Source: Candidatus Bathyarchaeota archaeon (GTDB lineage: Archaea > Thermoproteota > Bathyarchaeia > Bathyarchaeales > Bathycorpusculaceae). Taken from it: a DNA stretch of 64,000 nt. Each line of letters begins with the position of its first letter. Positions within the stretch are counted from its first letter, which is position 1. Under the pieces are notes generated by a model. That model saw only the letters and a program-made list of their open reading frames with translations, made no database searches and was not told the origin of the DNA. The stretch is taken from NCBI GenBank assembly GCA_018396675.1, contig JAGTQX010000012.1, positions 120,859 to 184,858 of the forward strand, written 5' to 3'. Positions 8,578 to 17,090 of this stretch are shown piece after piece. The position numbers and the translations under genes are program-made.

Positions 8578-9413
8578 CCGAAGTAGTTGAGCAACATCCT
8601 TTTGCGAAATACTTGAGAGAGGCAATGATGCCGCACATATGGTGCACTGGATGCGGAAACGGCATAATTCTCAACGCATTTGTGCACGCGCTTGACGAAC
8701 TGCAAATCGATTTGGATAAGCTTGTGGTTGTTTCAGGCATTGGCTGTATCGGAAGAACAGCTGGCTACACTAATGTTGACTCGTTCCATACAACTCATGG
8801 GCGGCCAATAGCATTCGCAACAGGTGTTAAACTTGCAAACCCAGAACTAGAAGTTGTAGTTATAAGCGGCGACGGCGACCTTTTCGCAATAGGCGGAAAC
8901 CATTTCATACACGCCGCGCGGAGAAACATTGGAATAAAAGTGATTTGCGCCAACAACTTCAACTATGGAATGACAGGCGGCCAATTTGGGCCAACCACGC
9001 CGCTAAAAGCTTCGACGCCAACAACACCGTACGGAAATATAGAACACCCATTCAACCTTGTCCACCTAGCAGCAGCATCCGGCGCAACTTACGTGGCAAG
9101 ATGGACAACATTGCATGTTCGAATGCTAACAGCGTCGATCAAAAAATTGCTTCAACGGAAAGGATTCTCGTTTATAGAAGTTGTTTCACAATGCCCAGAA
9201 ATTTTTGGACGCCGCAACAAAATGCGAACAGCGCTTGAAATGATGGAGTGGTTCAAAAAAGCCGCGGTAATAGCGAACTTTTCAGACCCCGCAAAAGCGG
9301 AAATCACCCCGGAAAAAATAGTTGTCGGTGAATTTTTAGACCTGGAAAAACCGACATTTGAAGAGTTACTTCGCGAAAAAATGAATGAAATATCAAAAGA
9401 AAATGGAGAGTGA
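8574..9413 (+). CDS. korB: 2-oxoacid:ferredoxin oxidoreductase beta subunit (KorB)
   Basis: KorB binds thiamine diphosphate. The 279-residue product contains WCTGCGNGI near residue 22, GIGCIGR near 57, TTHGRPIAFATGVKLANP near 72, and the ThDP motif SGDGDLFAIGGNH near 100 followed by NNFNYGMTGGQ. All are as expected for an active beta subunit. It overlaps korA by 4 bases and is followed by korC 13 bases on. Confidence 0.95.
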   Translation: MTEVVEQHPFAKYLREAMMPHIWCTGCGNGIILNAFVHALDELQIDLDKLVVVSGIGCIGRTAGYTNVDSFHTTHGRPIAFATGVKLANPELEVVVISGDGDLFAIGGNHFIHAARRNIGIKVICANNFNYGMTGGQFGPTTPLKASTPTTPYGNIEHPFNLVHLAAASGATYVARWTTLHVRMLTASIKKLLQRKGFSFIEVVSQCPEIFGRRNKMRTALEMMEWFKKAAVIANFSDPAKAEITPEKIVVGEFLDLEKPTFEELLREKMNEISKENGE

Positions 9414-9426
9414 GTGGTGAGAACGT

Positions 9427-9972
9427 ATGCGTATTGAAATTAGATTTGCAGGTTTCGGCGGGCAAGGAATAATTAAGTCTGGCATAATGGTGGCCGCAGC
9501 AGCATGCCTTTACAGTGGAAAACACTCCGTGCAAACACAGTCTTATGGGCCTGAATCCCGTGGAGGAGCATGCAAGTCAGAAGTTGTAATTGCAGACGAC
9601 GAAATTGATTTTCCAAAAGTCACCGAGCCAGACATCTTGGTGGTCATGTCACAACACGCTTACAACTCCTACGCGGAAACCGTGAAAAAGGGCGGAACAA
9701 TAATACTTGACCCTGACATGATTCCAAACGAGAAGAAGCTGGAAAACGTTAAAATTTTCCGTGTGCCAGCCACAAAAATGGCTGACGAGCTTGGAAGAAG
9801 AATTGTTGCAAACGTCGTGATGCTTGGCGCGTTTTCAGCCATAACAAAAGTCGTTGACAAGGAAGCCATGAAAGAATCAATCAAAGCAAACATTCCAAAA
9901 GGAACCGAGCAGCTGAACCTTAAGGCGTTTGAAAAAGGCTACGAATACGGCGAAAAGATTCTGAAAGGTTAA
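9427..9972 (+). CDS. korC: 2-oxoacid:ferredoxin oxidoreductase gamma subunit (KorC)
   Basis: KorC contributes to CoA binding. The 181-residue product begins IRFAGFGGQGIIKSG and has QSYGPESRGGACKSEV near residue 38, both diagnostic of the gamma domain. It is the last gene of the hdr-kor operon. Its TAA overlaps the TAA of the convergent eS1 gene on the other strand, leaving no space for a separate terminator. Confidence 0.95.
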   Translation: MRIEIRFAGFGGQGIIKSGIMVAAAACLYSGKHSVQTQSYGPESRGGACKSEVVIADDEIDFPKVTEPDILVVMSQHAYNSYAETVKKGGTIILDPDMIPNEKKLENVKIFRVPATKMADELGRRIVANVVMLGAFSAITKVVDKEAMKESIKANIPKGTEQLNLKAFEKGYEYGEKILKG

Positions 9973-10583
9973 CTTTGCTGTGTCTCTTGAAGCGGTGCTT
10001 GCAACTGAGCGACTCGCATTAAAAGTTTCGACTTTCTAACGCCTACGTGACGCAGTGGAACAATTTTTTTAGCTTCGTTGTAAATGTCTGAAGCAATTTT
10101 TCCAAGAACAAGTTCCTGAACAAATTGGTCCATTGTTAAAGTTTTGCTTTTTTCATCAATTATCTTCGCCATAATCTTGCGTATGGCTTGTTCCTGCGAA
10201 GTTTTTATTCTCGAAAGTGTAAACGCGCAAATGGCAACTCTGAATTTGTAACCATCCTTTGTTGAAACATTAAATAATCCTTCAACCTTTGTTGTTCGCC
10301 GCCGTACAAGACTTCTTAAATAGTCCCTCGAATACTCGTGACCTTTAAACATAGTGCGTGCAGTTTTCCCGTCAATCTCTGCTATTTGGAAAAACATTTT
10401 CAAATATTGATGAGCGAAATCGCCAGTGATGTCATAAAGCGTTGACTCAATTACTCTTCCAACCAGTTTTTCAGTTTCATCTGCTGGAACTGACCCAAGC
10501 TCTACATTTCCAAAGTATGGTGGAGCAACTACAGTGTACCATGTTTTACTGCGCCATTTATCCCGAACCTTTTTTGTAGACAA
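9969..10583 (-). CDS. rps3ae: 30S ribosomal protein eS1 (S3Ae)
   Basis: Archaeal/eukaryotic-specific small-subunit protein, recognised by KVRDKWRSKTWY near the N-terminus, PADETEKLVGRVIE, and the C-terminal RHVGVRKSKLL. I chose TTG at 10583 rather than the upstream ATG at 10589. The ribosome-binding sequence AGGAGG directly touches that ATG but is 6 bases from the TTG, and starting there gives the family-like MSTKKVRDKW. It is the last gene of the minus-strand information-processing block. Confidence 0.93.
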   Translation of the reverse strand: MSTKKVRDKWRSKTWYTVVAPPYFGNVELGSVPADETEKLVGRVIESTLYDITGDFAHQYLKMFFQIAEIDGKTARTMFKGHEYSRDYLRSLVRRRTTKVEGLFNVSTKDGYKFRVAICAFTLSRIKTSQEQAIRKIMAKIIDEKSKTLTMDQFVQELVLGKIASDIYNEAKKIVPLRHVGVRKSKLLMRVAQLQAPLQETQQS

Positions 10584-10637
10584 CAGCATCCTCCTGTTTA
10601 ATAGCGGAGAAAAGTCACATTACGAGGGTATTAAGCT

Positions 10638-11927
10638 TTACTTTTTCGGAGTTATTTTTTCTATACCGCCCATGTATTTTTTCAAGACTTCTGGAATCAT
10701 AACAGCGCCGTCTTCTTGCTGATAGTTTTCAAGTATCGCAACAATCGTCCGGCCAGTAGCCAAAGCTGTAGAATTCAAAGTGTGAACAAAACCCTTCGGC
10801 GGCTCACCCTCTTTTTCCCTATACTTAATGTTGAGTCTTCTTGCCTGATAATCCGTACAGTTGCTACACGAGATTATTTCCCGATACGCTCCCTGCGCGG
10901 GCATCCAAGCCTCTATGTCATATTTTTTGGCGGCAACAGCCCCAATTTCGCCAGTGCAAACGTTCACGACACGGTATGGCAAGCCGAGTTTCTGCACGAG
11001 GCTTTCCGCATTTTTCAACAGTTCTTCGTGAATTTGCCACGAGTCTTCGGGTTTACAGAAAACAAACTGTTCAACTTTGTTGAACTGGTGAGTGCGGAAT
11101 ATCCCTCTCGTGTCTTTGCCGTGCGCTCCTGCTTCTTTGCGGAAATTTGTGCTCACTCCTACAAATTTTATGGGAAGATCTTCAGTCTTTAAAACCTCGT
11201 TCATGAACATTGCCGCCATGGGGTGTTCTGAAGTGGCTATGAGGTACAAGTCTTCGTTTTCTATTTTGTATAAGCTGTCTTCGAAATCGCTTAGGGCTAC
11301 AACGCCCTCGTAAGGTTTACGTCTCATGAGTAAAGGCGGTTCTATAGGCGTGTAACCGCTTTTAACCATTTCTTCAACTGCAAAGCGCATCAGTGCCATG
11401 TCGAGGAGAACACCTTCACCTTTCAGGTAAAAGAATCTGGCGCCAGCGATTTTTCCCGCCCTTTCAACGTCAATTATGTCTAGGCTTAAACCCAAGTCAA
11501 TGTGATCTTTGGGCTTAAAACTGAATTTTGGAGGTTTTCCCCAAGTTCTCACGGTGACATTATCTGACTCGTCTCTCCCAACAGGAACGGTTTCATGTAA
11601 CAGGTTTGGAAGTCGCATAAGGTAAAATTGAACTTTTTCTTCGTTTTCTGCGACTTGTTTTTCTAAAACGGTTATCTCCTTGTCCACAGCCTTCGCTTTT
11701 GAAACTATCGCCGTCGTGTCTTCACCTCTCTTTTTTGCCGCTGCAATCTCGGTGGTTACGCGGTTTCTTTCGTGCCGCAACTCGTTAAGCCTTGTTAAAC
11801 CTTGCCGCCACGCTTTGTCACATTCTATAAGCTCGTCTAGCATCCGCAAAAATTCAGGATCGCCTCTCCTTTCTAGGTTAGCTCTAACCAGTTCGGGATT
11901 CTCTCGAATGAGTTTTATGTCCAGCAT
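10638..11927 (-). CDS. serS: Seryl-tRNA synthetase (standard class II type)
   Basis: Charges tRNA-Ser. About 429 residues: an N-terminal long alpha-hairpin arm (charged, residues about 25-110), then class II core motifs, with motif 2 visible as FRKEAGAHGKDTRGIFRTHQ near 265 and the motif 3 region as LNSTALATGR near 390. It is the common SerRS, not the rare methanogen form, since the coiled-coil arm is present. I prefer ATG 11927, as AAGTGA touches the upstream ATG at 11933. Confidence 0.95.
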   Translation of the reverse strand: MLDIKLIRENPELVRANLERRGDPEFLRMLDELIECDKAWRQGLTRLNELRHERNRVTTEIAAAKKRGEDTTAIVSKAKAVDKEITVLEKQVAENEEKVQFYLMRLPNLLHETVPVGRDESDNVTVRTWGKPPKFSFKPKDHIDLGLSLDIIDVERAGKIAGARFFYLKGEGVLLDMALMRFAVEEMVKSGYTPIEPPLLMRRKPYEGVVALSDFEDSLYKIENEDLYLIATSEHPMAAMFMNEVLKTEDLPIKFVGVSTNFRKEAGAHGKDTRGIFRTHQFNKVEQFVFCKPEDSWQIHEELLKNAESLVQKLGLPYRVVNVCTGEIGAVAAKKYDIEAWMPAQGAYREIISCSNCTDYQARRLNIKYREKEGEPPKGFVHTLNSTALATGRTIVAILENYQQEDGAVMIPEVLKKYMGGIEKITPKK

Positions 11928-11967
11928 TTTCATTCACTTGTCATGCAAGCTTAACTCTGCACTATTT

Positions 11968-11986
11968 AGTTTAGACTGGTTAAACT
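11968..11986. repeat. Inverted repeat in the serS upstream region
   Basis: AGTTTA-GACTGGT-TAAACT lies between pcc1 and serS, about 35-55 bases upstream of serS. It is AT-rich and could be part of a serS promoter or operator. Similar AGTTTA half-sites occur at 32549-32567 and 39483-39496. Confidence 0.35.
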
Positions 11987-12012
11987 CTTTAATATTTAAA
12001 GTCTCACGTGTC

Positions 12013-12261
12013 CTATTCAAGTTTCCTCGCGGTTTTCAGAGTTTTTTCAGCTGTTGAAATTGAAAAAAGCAAGTCGTCTATGGTTGCGATAAACGTTTGA
12101 AGCGGACGCTTACACGCTATACACGTTAAAACCTTTTTTCCCCTTCTTTCAGTTTTGACGCGCAAGCCAGCGGGAACTTTAAAATTGTCAGGCGATACCG
12201 CCTCCGCGACAGCTCTAGCGGTTTCCGCATCATCGTAACTTATCACTATTTCAGCTTCCAA
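12013..12261 (-). CDS. pcc1: KEOPS complex subunit Pcc1
   Basis: Pcc1 is the small dimerising subunit of KEOPS, which makes N6-threonylcarbamoyl-adenosine at tRNA position 37. The product has the family pattern EAEIVISYDD, then AVSPDNFKVP and an internal CIACKRPLQTFIATIDDLL block. I chose TTG at 12261, giving an 82-residue protein with a Pcc1-like N-terminus; a longer frame from TTG 12288 adds nine residues inside the preceding gene. It overlaps the DHH gene by 11 bases, suggesting coupling. Bud32 and Kae1 lie upstream in the same block. Confidence 0.85.
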   Translation of the reverse strand: MEAEIVISYDDAETARAVAEAVSPDNFKVPAGLRVKTERRGKKVLTCIACKRPLQTFIATIDDLLFSISTAEKTLKTARKLE

Positions 12262-13708
12262 TTTTTTCGCCAGCCAACTGCTTCCCAACTAGTTCATCGA
12301 CAAGCTTTATGAAAGCCTCCATGTTCTCCATTGGAACTTGGGCTCCAGCAGCCACATCGTGTCCACCGCCTTTCCCTAAGCATTTTTCAGCCGCAACCTG
12401 CATGATTTCGCCCAAGTTTACGCCCTTGTAAGTCACCGCGTCAAAAGTTCTCGCAGACACCTTCACAATTCCCTCCTCTTTAACGTCTGCATAGGCAATC
12501 AGCGGTTTTTCAGGGTTCGGAAGATTTGATGATAGGATGGAGGAAACCGCGCCTATTATTTTGTCGTCTATAAAGTCTTCGCCATAAACAACGTAAATGT
12601 TTTCCAGCTCTTTGATACGCTCGGGTTTCTCCATAATCCAGCCGAGATACTTGTTGATTGTTCTCCGATAGTTTTCAAGAACCTTATTTGCCTCTTCTAA
12701 AGCTGAGCCCCTGTCGCCCATGCATACTGCCACGCCTAGGCTTGGTCTGTCCATGCGCCCAGTCGCGTTAAGCAAAACAGCGAATTCTCTGCCATCCCTA
12801 AGCGGTGTCCAAGGTTCTTCGCGGCTTAAAGTGTAAACGTTTCCAATAAGGCTGGATATTTCAAAATGCAGACCTTTTGAGAGCATGTAATCTGCTAGGG
12901 CTGAACAAAGTCTTTTCCTCTCATCTTCGCTTAAATCTCTTAAGGCTCTCCATCTATCGCCATCTTTCGGCTTTATATCGAGACTGACAAGAAATTCTAG
13001 GCTTTTGTCCTCTTCGCCACTTATTCCAGGAATAAACGGGTTTGTAGTGGAAGCCAGTGTCTTGTGTATTGGGCGTGTTTCTCTTCCAAAAAATATCAAG
13101 TCTTTCTCAACAGTTAAAAGTCCTCGGTTCTTGGCATCTTCAACTATCCTTTCATTCAGTCCCCCTAACATTCGCTGATTATACTTGTCTTGCAAGTCAC
13201 CAAGCGCTCCGACAATTGCTATCGGCGCCGAATCCACATTTTCTTCACTTATCGCTTTAGCTACAAAATAGGCTATGCCCGAGCTGCTTATGTCACGTGC
13301 ACCATCAATGCCATGCATATGCGGGTTTACATGTGGAAAATTGTAGGTTTGCTCGTTGCCTAATTGGTGGTGATCTAAAACAACTATTTTTGTTTCTGGA
13401 GATTTCTTATTTAGCAGAAGTGCATAGTCACTCCCCAAGTCTGTGAAGATCACCATCTGCGGCTTTTCCTCTATTATTTCAGTTACTATTCTCTCGTCAA
13501 CCCACTGGGTTATTCTGATGCGGAAGCGTGCTTCAAGCCTATACAAAGCTTTTCCGACAATCCCAGCAGCTGCGATGCCATCAGCGTCCAAATGTGAAAA
13601 AACGTGAATGAAACCGTTTTCTTTGACAGTTTCAACTATCGCGTTAGCAGCTTGCGAGGCGCTTTCAAAGAAACCTGCTATTTGTTTTTCGTTTAAACCC
13701 ATAGCCAT
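12251..13708 (-). CDS. Archaeal RecJ-like DHH phosphoesterase (GAN/Cdc45-related)
   Basis: A DHH/DHHA1 protein of about 485 residues. It shows HLDADGIAAAG near residue 45, a TDLGSDYALL block, the DHH motif in VVLDHHQLG near 120, and the C-terminal DHHA1 signature GKGGGHDVAAGAQ near 460. In Thermococcales this family includes the GINS-associated nuclease GAN, and in Sulfolobus Cdc45-like proteins, so a role in replication or repair as a 5'-3' single-strand exonuclease is likely. Starts at 13729, 13708 and 13702 are possible. It sits between uS15 and pcc1, an order common in archaea. Confidence 0.85.
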   Translation of the reverse strand: MAMGLNEKQIAGFFESASQAANAIVETVKENGFIHVFSHLDADGIAAAGIVGKALYRLEARFRIRITQWVDERIVTEIIEEKPQMVIFTDLGSDYALLLNKKSPETKIVVLDHHQLGNEQTYNFPHVNPHMHGIDGARDISSSGIAYFVAKAISEENVDSAPIAIVGALGDLQDKYNQRMLGGLNERIVEDAKNRGLLTVEKDLIFFGRETRPIHKTLASTTNPFIPGISGEEDKSLEFLVSLDIKPKDGDRWRALRDLSEDERKRLCSALADYMLSKGLHFEISSLIGNVYTLSREEPWTPLRDGREFAVLLNATGRMDRPSLGVAVCMGDRGSALEEANKVLENYRRTINKYLGWIMEKPERIKELENIYVVYGEDFIDDKIIGAVSSILSSNLPNPEKPLIAYADVKEEGIVKVSARTFDAVTYKGVNLGEIMQVAAEKCLGKGGGHDVAAGAQVPMENMEAFIKLVDELVGKQLAGEKIGS

Positions 13709-13789
13709 CACAAATAAGCTATAAAACATTCAATTTAAAATAATTCAGCTTCGGCAGATTTTTGCGAAATGGAAAAGGCAAAGTGTAAC

Positions 13790-14230
13790 TCAAGTTATGG
13801 ATGCTATTTTGGGTTCATACTTCCAGTTTGGCGGCAAAACGCCTTCGCGTTTATAATATCTTGATAGTTTATGAATTTTTGCTTCGATAAGTTGCAGAGC
13901 CCGCTTATTGTGTAGGTCACCTCTATGTTTTTCAAGATGCGCCGAGAGTCTCGCCGCCTCGTTGAGTAGGTTTCCGAGGTCTTCAGGGATGGATGGCGCA
14001 AGTCCAGCATCTTTAAGAATCTGTGTTATGGTTTTTCCTGTTAAAGGCTTAACTAACGGAATCGCGTACTGGTCTCTCAAAATTGTGCCTATGCGGCTTG
14101 GAGAATGTCCCTCTTTCGCCAGTTTAACAACTAACGCTTCTACTTCTTCTGGTTGGTATTTACACCAGCTTGGAGGGCGCTTGCTAACTGGTCTAGTTGA
14201 ATGCGATTTACCTTTTTCTTGTTTCGGCAT
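13790..14230 (-). CDS. rps15: 30S ribosomal protein uS15
   Basis: The archaeal long form of S15 (about 146 residues), with an N-terminal extension and RPPSWCKYQPEEVEALV, then a core with LSAHLEKHRGDLHNKRALQL. ATG 14230 gives MPKQEKGKSHS, matching the family; a longer frame to 14272 has no support. It lies between the XTP pyrophosphatase and the RecJ-like gene in the minus-strand block. Confidence 0.95.
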   Translation of the reverse strand: MPKQEKGKSHSTRPVSKRPPSWCKYQPEEVEALVVKLAKEGHSPSRIGTILRDQYAIPLVKPLTGKTITQILKDAGLAPSIPEDLGNLLNEAARLSAHLEKHRGDLHNKRALQLIEAKIHKLSRYYKREGVLPPNWKYEPKIASIT

Positions 14231-14339
14231 GTTTAACCCTTTTCCAGATTCTGTTAGAGCGAGGATAGACAAATATTTAAGATATTCGATGCTTCGCTTT
14301 CACTTTAATTTATTGTCGGGAAACACTTAAGCAATTCGC

Positions 14340-14930
14340 TTAAACCTTGCAGAGACTCTTGTACCATTTGGCAAATTTTCGAAACGCTTTGGCTCTGTGT
14401 GAATACTTGTTCTTTTCCGTGATGCTCATCTCTGCGAAAGTTTTCTGGCTGCCGAAGGGCTTAAATATTGGGTCGAATCCGAAGCCCGAGCATCCTCGTC
14501 GGATTTTCTCTGTTATCTCGCCCCAAACTTCACCTTTGAAACACAATGGTGTGTCAAGCTCTTCAGAAAAATACGCCACCACAGACTGAAATTTCGCTCT
14601 TCTATTCATGTTTTTCTCCATAAGCTTAAGCAGTCCCTCATTGCTTATTGTCTTGTAGACGTAAGATGCATATGGGCCTGGGAAACCATTTAAGGCTTCG
14701 ACGAATAATCCTGCATCCTCAACAATTATTGGGATGTCACATTGTCTGAAGGCGTGTACGACACTGGTTTTTGCAATTTCTTCTAAATTTTCGCTTTGGA
14801 TTTCCAGTGTCTTTACTTTTAACATGCCGACTGTTATTTTGTGTCTGCTTAAGACTTGGCGGGCTTCGTTGAACTTATGAATGTTTCCAGTGGCAAAGAA
14901 TATGACTTTTCCATTCAATTGGAAGCTCAT
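14340..14930 (-). CDS. rdgB: XTP/dITP pyrophosphatase (RdgB/HAM1 family)
   Basis: House-cleaning enzyme hydrolysing non-canonical purine NTPs (dITP, XTP). The 196-residue product has FATGNIHKFNEA near residue 12, the catalytic VEDAGLFVEALNGFPGPYAS near 70, and GFGFDPIF near 145. It starts 3 bases after the bud32 stop. Neighbourhood with Bud32 is common in archaea. Length and motifs are normal. Confidence 0.93.
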   Translation of the reverse strand: MSFQLNGKVIFFATGNIHKFNEARQVLSRHKITVGMLKVKTLEIQSENLEEIAKTSVVHAFRQCDIPIIVEDAGLFVEALNGFPGPYASYVYKTISNEGLLKLMEKNMNRRAKFQSVVAYFSEELDTPLCFKGEVWGEITEKIRRGCSGFGFDPIFKPFGSQKTFAEMSITEKNKYSHRAKAFRKFAKWYKSLCKV

Positions 14931-14933
14931 TTT

Positions 14934-15599
14934 TCAGTTTGCCTCTCTTCTTTCAGCTATGTATCGTCCTCTTTTCTCTATTTCTTTTATTTTTTCTAAA
15001 ACCTTTTTCACATCTTCGGTGTCCAAAACACTTGAATAACCTTCAATTACCGCGTTAAAGCATTCTTCAGCAAACTTGAAATGTGTACTTTGTAAAGCCC
15101 GTTTCATTAAATGCAAATCAACGCCTCTTGCTTCAACTTCCTCTGTTTTTTCGCCAAGCCCAAAATCGACAAAAAAGATTTTTCCGTCGACGCGTTGAAT
15201 CATGTTTGAAGTTGTCAAGTCACCGTGAACTATCCCATTTCTGTGAAGTTTACCAATTAATGCGCCTATTTTACAGCATAGTTCTTGTCTTTGCCTTTCA
15301 GAAACTTCAGCTAAAAGCTGTTTTACTTGCTTTCCCTCAATGAACTCCATTACAATTGTAGCGTTTCTCACATCAACCATAAATATTGTTGGTGTTGGCA
15401 CTCCAGCTTTCTTTGCTTCATGCATCAGTCTAGGCTCGTGAATTGTCCGATACGTGCGAATCTGTTCGTCTAAAGCTGGTAACCGATACTTTTTTGGCAA
15501 ACGTTTCTTAATTATAACCTTTCTGCCATGCCAGTCTGCAAGATATAGGCATGCTTCTGCGCCTTTTTTAATCAGTAAAGGTTGGCTTTCTTTATCCAA
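14934..15599 (-). CDS. bud32: KEOPS complex kinase/ATPase Bud32
   Basis: Small atypical kinase of KEOPS (221 residues). It has an ATP-binding lysine region VIIKKRLPKKYR, catalytic HGDLTTSNMI near residue 140, and DFGLG near 160 followed by VDLHLMKRAL. It starts at TTG 15599 inside the 3' end of kae1 (28-base overlap), so it is separate from Kae1 here rather than fused as in some methanogens. The gene order kae1-bud32-pyrophosphatase indicates a shared transcript. Confidence 0.94.
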   Translation of the reverse strand: MDKESQPLLIKKGAEACLYLADWHGRKVIIKKRLPKKYRLPALDEQIRTYRTIHEPRLMHEAKKAGVPTPTIFMVDVRNATIVMEFIEGKQVKQLLAEVSERQRQELCCKIGALIGKLHRNGIVHGDLTTSNMIQRVDGKIFFVDFGLGEKTEEVEARGVDLHLMKRALQSTHFKFAEECFNAVIEGYSSVLDTEDVKKVLEKIKEIEKRGRYIAERREAN

Positions 15600-16612
15600 G
15601 GAATTTCAACCTCTTCAAGTCGCCATCGCAACCTCACGAAACTTTCTTCTATGGATGTTTTAACGCCATGAGTGAAAGCCAAAACTCCAGTCCAAGCAAT
15701 CATGGCACCGTTGTCGACAGCGAACTGGGCTGGCACCACGCAGAACAGTGCATCATGTTCTTCAGCTATAGATTTAACCATTGATTGAAGCCTCTTATTT
15801 GCAGCTACGCCGCCAGTTAGCAAGACCTCTTTCTTCTCCGTGTGCGCCAACGCCCTTTCAGTAACCTCCGTAACCATGGAAAAGACAGTTTCTTGTAAAC
15901 TGTAACAAACATCCTCAAGCTTATTCTCGCCTTTCTTTAACATGTTTACTGCGGTAGTCAGCAAGCCACTAAAAGACATGTCCATTCCCTTAACAGTGTA
16001 AGGCAACGAGACAAACTTTTTTCCAGACTTGGCAAGCTTTTCAACAACTGCCCCAAAAGGTTCACCCGTTTTCTGCCGCAGCCCTGCCTCTCTTGCGAAA
16101 ACATCTAAACAGTTGCCAAGCGCTATGTCTAACGTCTCGCCGAAAACTCGATAACGTCCAGAGTCGAAAGCCGCAACTATAGTGTTGCCACCTGAAACAT
16201 AAAGTGTAACTGGGTCTTCAGCTCCAGTCTTAAGTTTACCTATCTCGATGTGTGCCACGCAGTGGTTAACTCCGACAAGTGGAATATGCAGGTAGGCAGC
16301 CAGAGCTCTCGCTACGGTAGCACCGGTTCTGAGACATGGACCAAGCCCTGGACCTTGAGAAAACGCTATTAGCGACAAGTCTTTTGTTTTTATTCCGGCC
16401 TTTTTGAAGGCTTCTTCTATTACCGTGTTTGCCACTTCAGCATGGTGTCGCGCTGCTTCTCTTGGATGTATTCCGCCTTCGGGGGACATGTAAGCGCTTA
16501 TGACATTTGCTAGTATTTCTCCTTCAAAAGTTGTTATTCCAACACTGAAATCGTCCGCTGTGCTTTCGATTCCAAGACAGTAGCCATCACTTCTTTTATT
16601 CACTTTTCTCAT
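15572..16612 (-). CDS. kae1: tRNA t6A37 threonylcarbamoyltransferase Kae1
   Basis: Catalytic KEOPS subunit that transfers threonylcarbamoyl to A37 of ANN-decoding tRNAs. The 346-residue ASKHA-fold protein has LGIESTADD near residue 14, the metal-binding PREAARHHAEV region near 51, YVSGGNT near 138, GGVAANKRL near 270 and DNGAMIAWTG near 300. A short basic N-terminal extension (MRKVNKRSDG) precedes the usual start, so a downstream codon might be used. It is divergent from the TFE-beta gene. Confidence 0.95.
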   Translation of the reverse strand: MRKVNKRSDGYCLGIESTADDFSVGITTFEGEILANVISAYMSPEGGIHPREAARHHAEVANTVIEEAFKKAGIKTKDLSLIAFSQGPGLGPCLRTGATVARALAAYLHIPLVGVNHCVAHIEIGKLKTGAEDPVTLYVSGGNTIVAAFDSGRYRVFGETLDIALGNCLDVFAREAGLRQKTGEPFGAVVEKLAKSGKKFVSLPYTVKGMDMSFSGLLTTAVNMLKKGENKLEDVCYSLQETVFSMVTEVTERALAHTEKKEVLLTGGVAANKRLQSMVKSIAEEHDALFCVVPAQFAVDNGAMIAWTGVLAFTHGVKTSIEESFVRLRWRLEEVEIPWIKKANLY

Positions 16613-16674
16613 TGTGACCCTTTTTTTAAACCCAAATTATTTATCTTTAAACAAGCATATTTTATTTGAGAACA

Positions 16675-16685
16675 CCTATATATTA
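16675..16685 (+). promoter_or_regulatory. TATA box of the TFE-beta gene
   Basis: CCTATATATTA predicts transcription starting near 16705. That is downstream of the TTG at 16696 and just before the ATG at 16711, and so favours the ATG and an almost leaderless mRNA. Confidence 0.5.
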
Positions 16686-16710
16686 GCGTGAAAAATTGAA
16701 AACGATAAAA

Positions 16711-17088
16711 ATGCCAAAACACAACGATTTGGAACAAAAAGCACTGCAGATAATAATGAATACTGGAAATGATGGGCTTTCACAGTCTGAACTATGGAGA
16801 AGGCTTGGAGCAAGCAGTAGAGAAGGCTCAAGAATAGCCTTAAAACTCGAAAATAAAGGGCTTATACGAAGAGAAAAAGAACTTCGCGATGGTAGATGGA
16901 CATATAGACTTTACCCAAAACGGCTCCCAGCTTCAATAGACTCAATAGCAGACTGTCCGTGCATGATGTGCCCGGAGAGTCCGCGATGCAGCCCAACAGG
17001 TGCTGTAACGCCGCAAAACTGCGAGAAACTGACCGACTGGCTTTTACGCATAACCGGGAACGAGTGCAAAGTATTAGGTGACAGCTAG
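16711..17088 (+). CDS. TFE-beta / RPC34(RPC39)-like transcription factor
   Basis: The 125-residue protein has one winged helix (LSQSELWRRLGASSREGSR, about residues 23-65) and a C-terminal cysteine cluster PCMMCPESPRCSPTG...NCEKLTDWL. This matches the Fe-S-binding end of archaeal TFE-beta and of eukaryotic RPC39 (C..C......C........NC). TFE-beta pairs with TFE-alpha to help RNA polymerase open promoters. ATG 16711 was chosen from the TATA spacing. rlmE follows two bases later, suggesting a shared transcript. TFE-beta is typical of TACK archaea and absent from many euryarchaea. Confidence 0.82.
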   Translation: MPKHNDLEQKALQIIMNTGNDGLSQSELWRRLGASSREGSRIALKLENKGLIRREKELRDGRWTYRLYPKRLPASIDSIADCPCMMCPESPRCSPTGAVTPQNCEKLTDWLLRITGNECKVLGDS

Positions 17089-17090
17089 TT

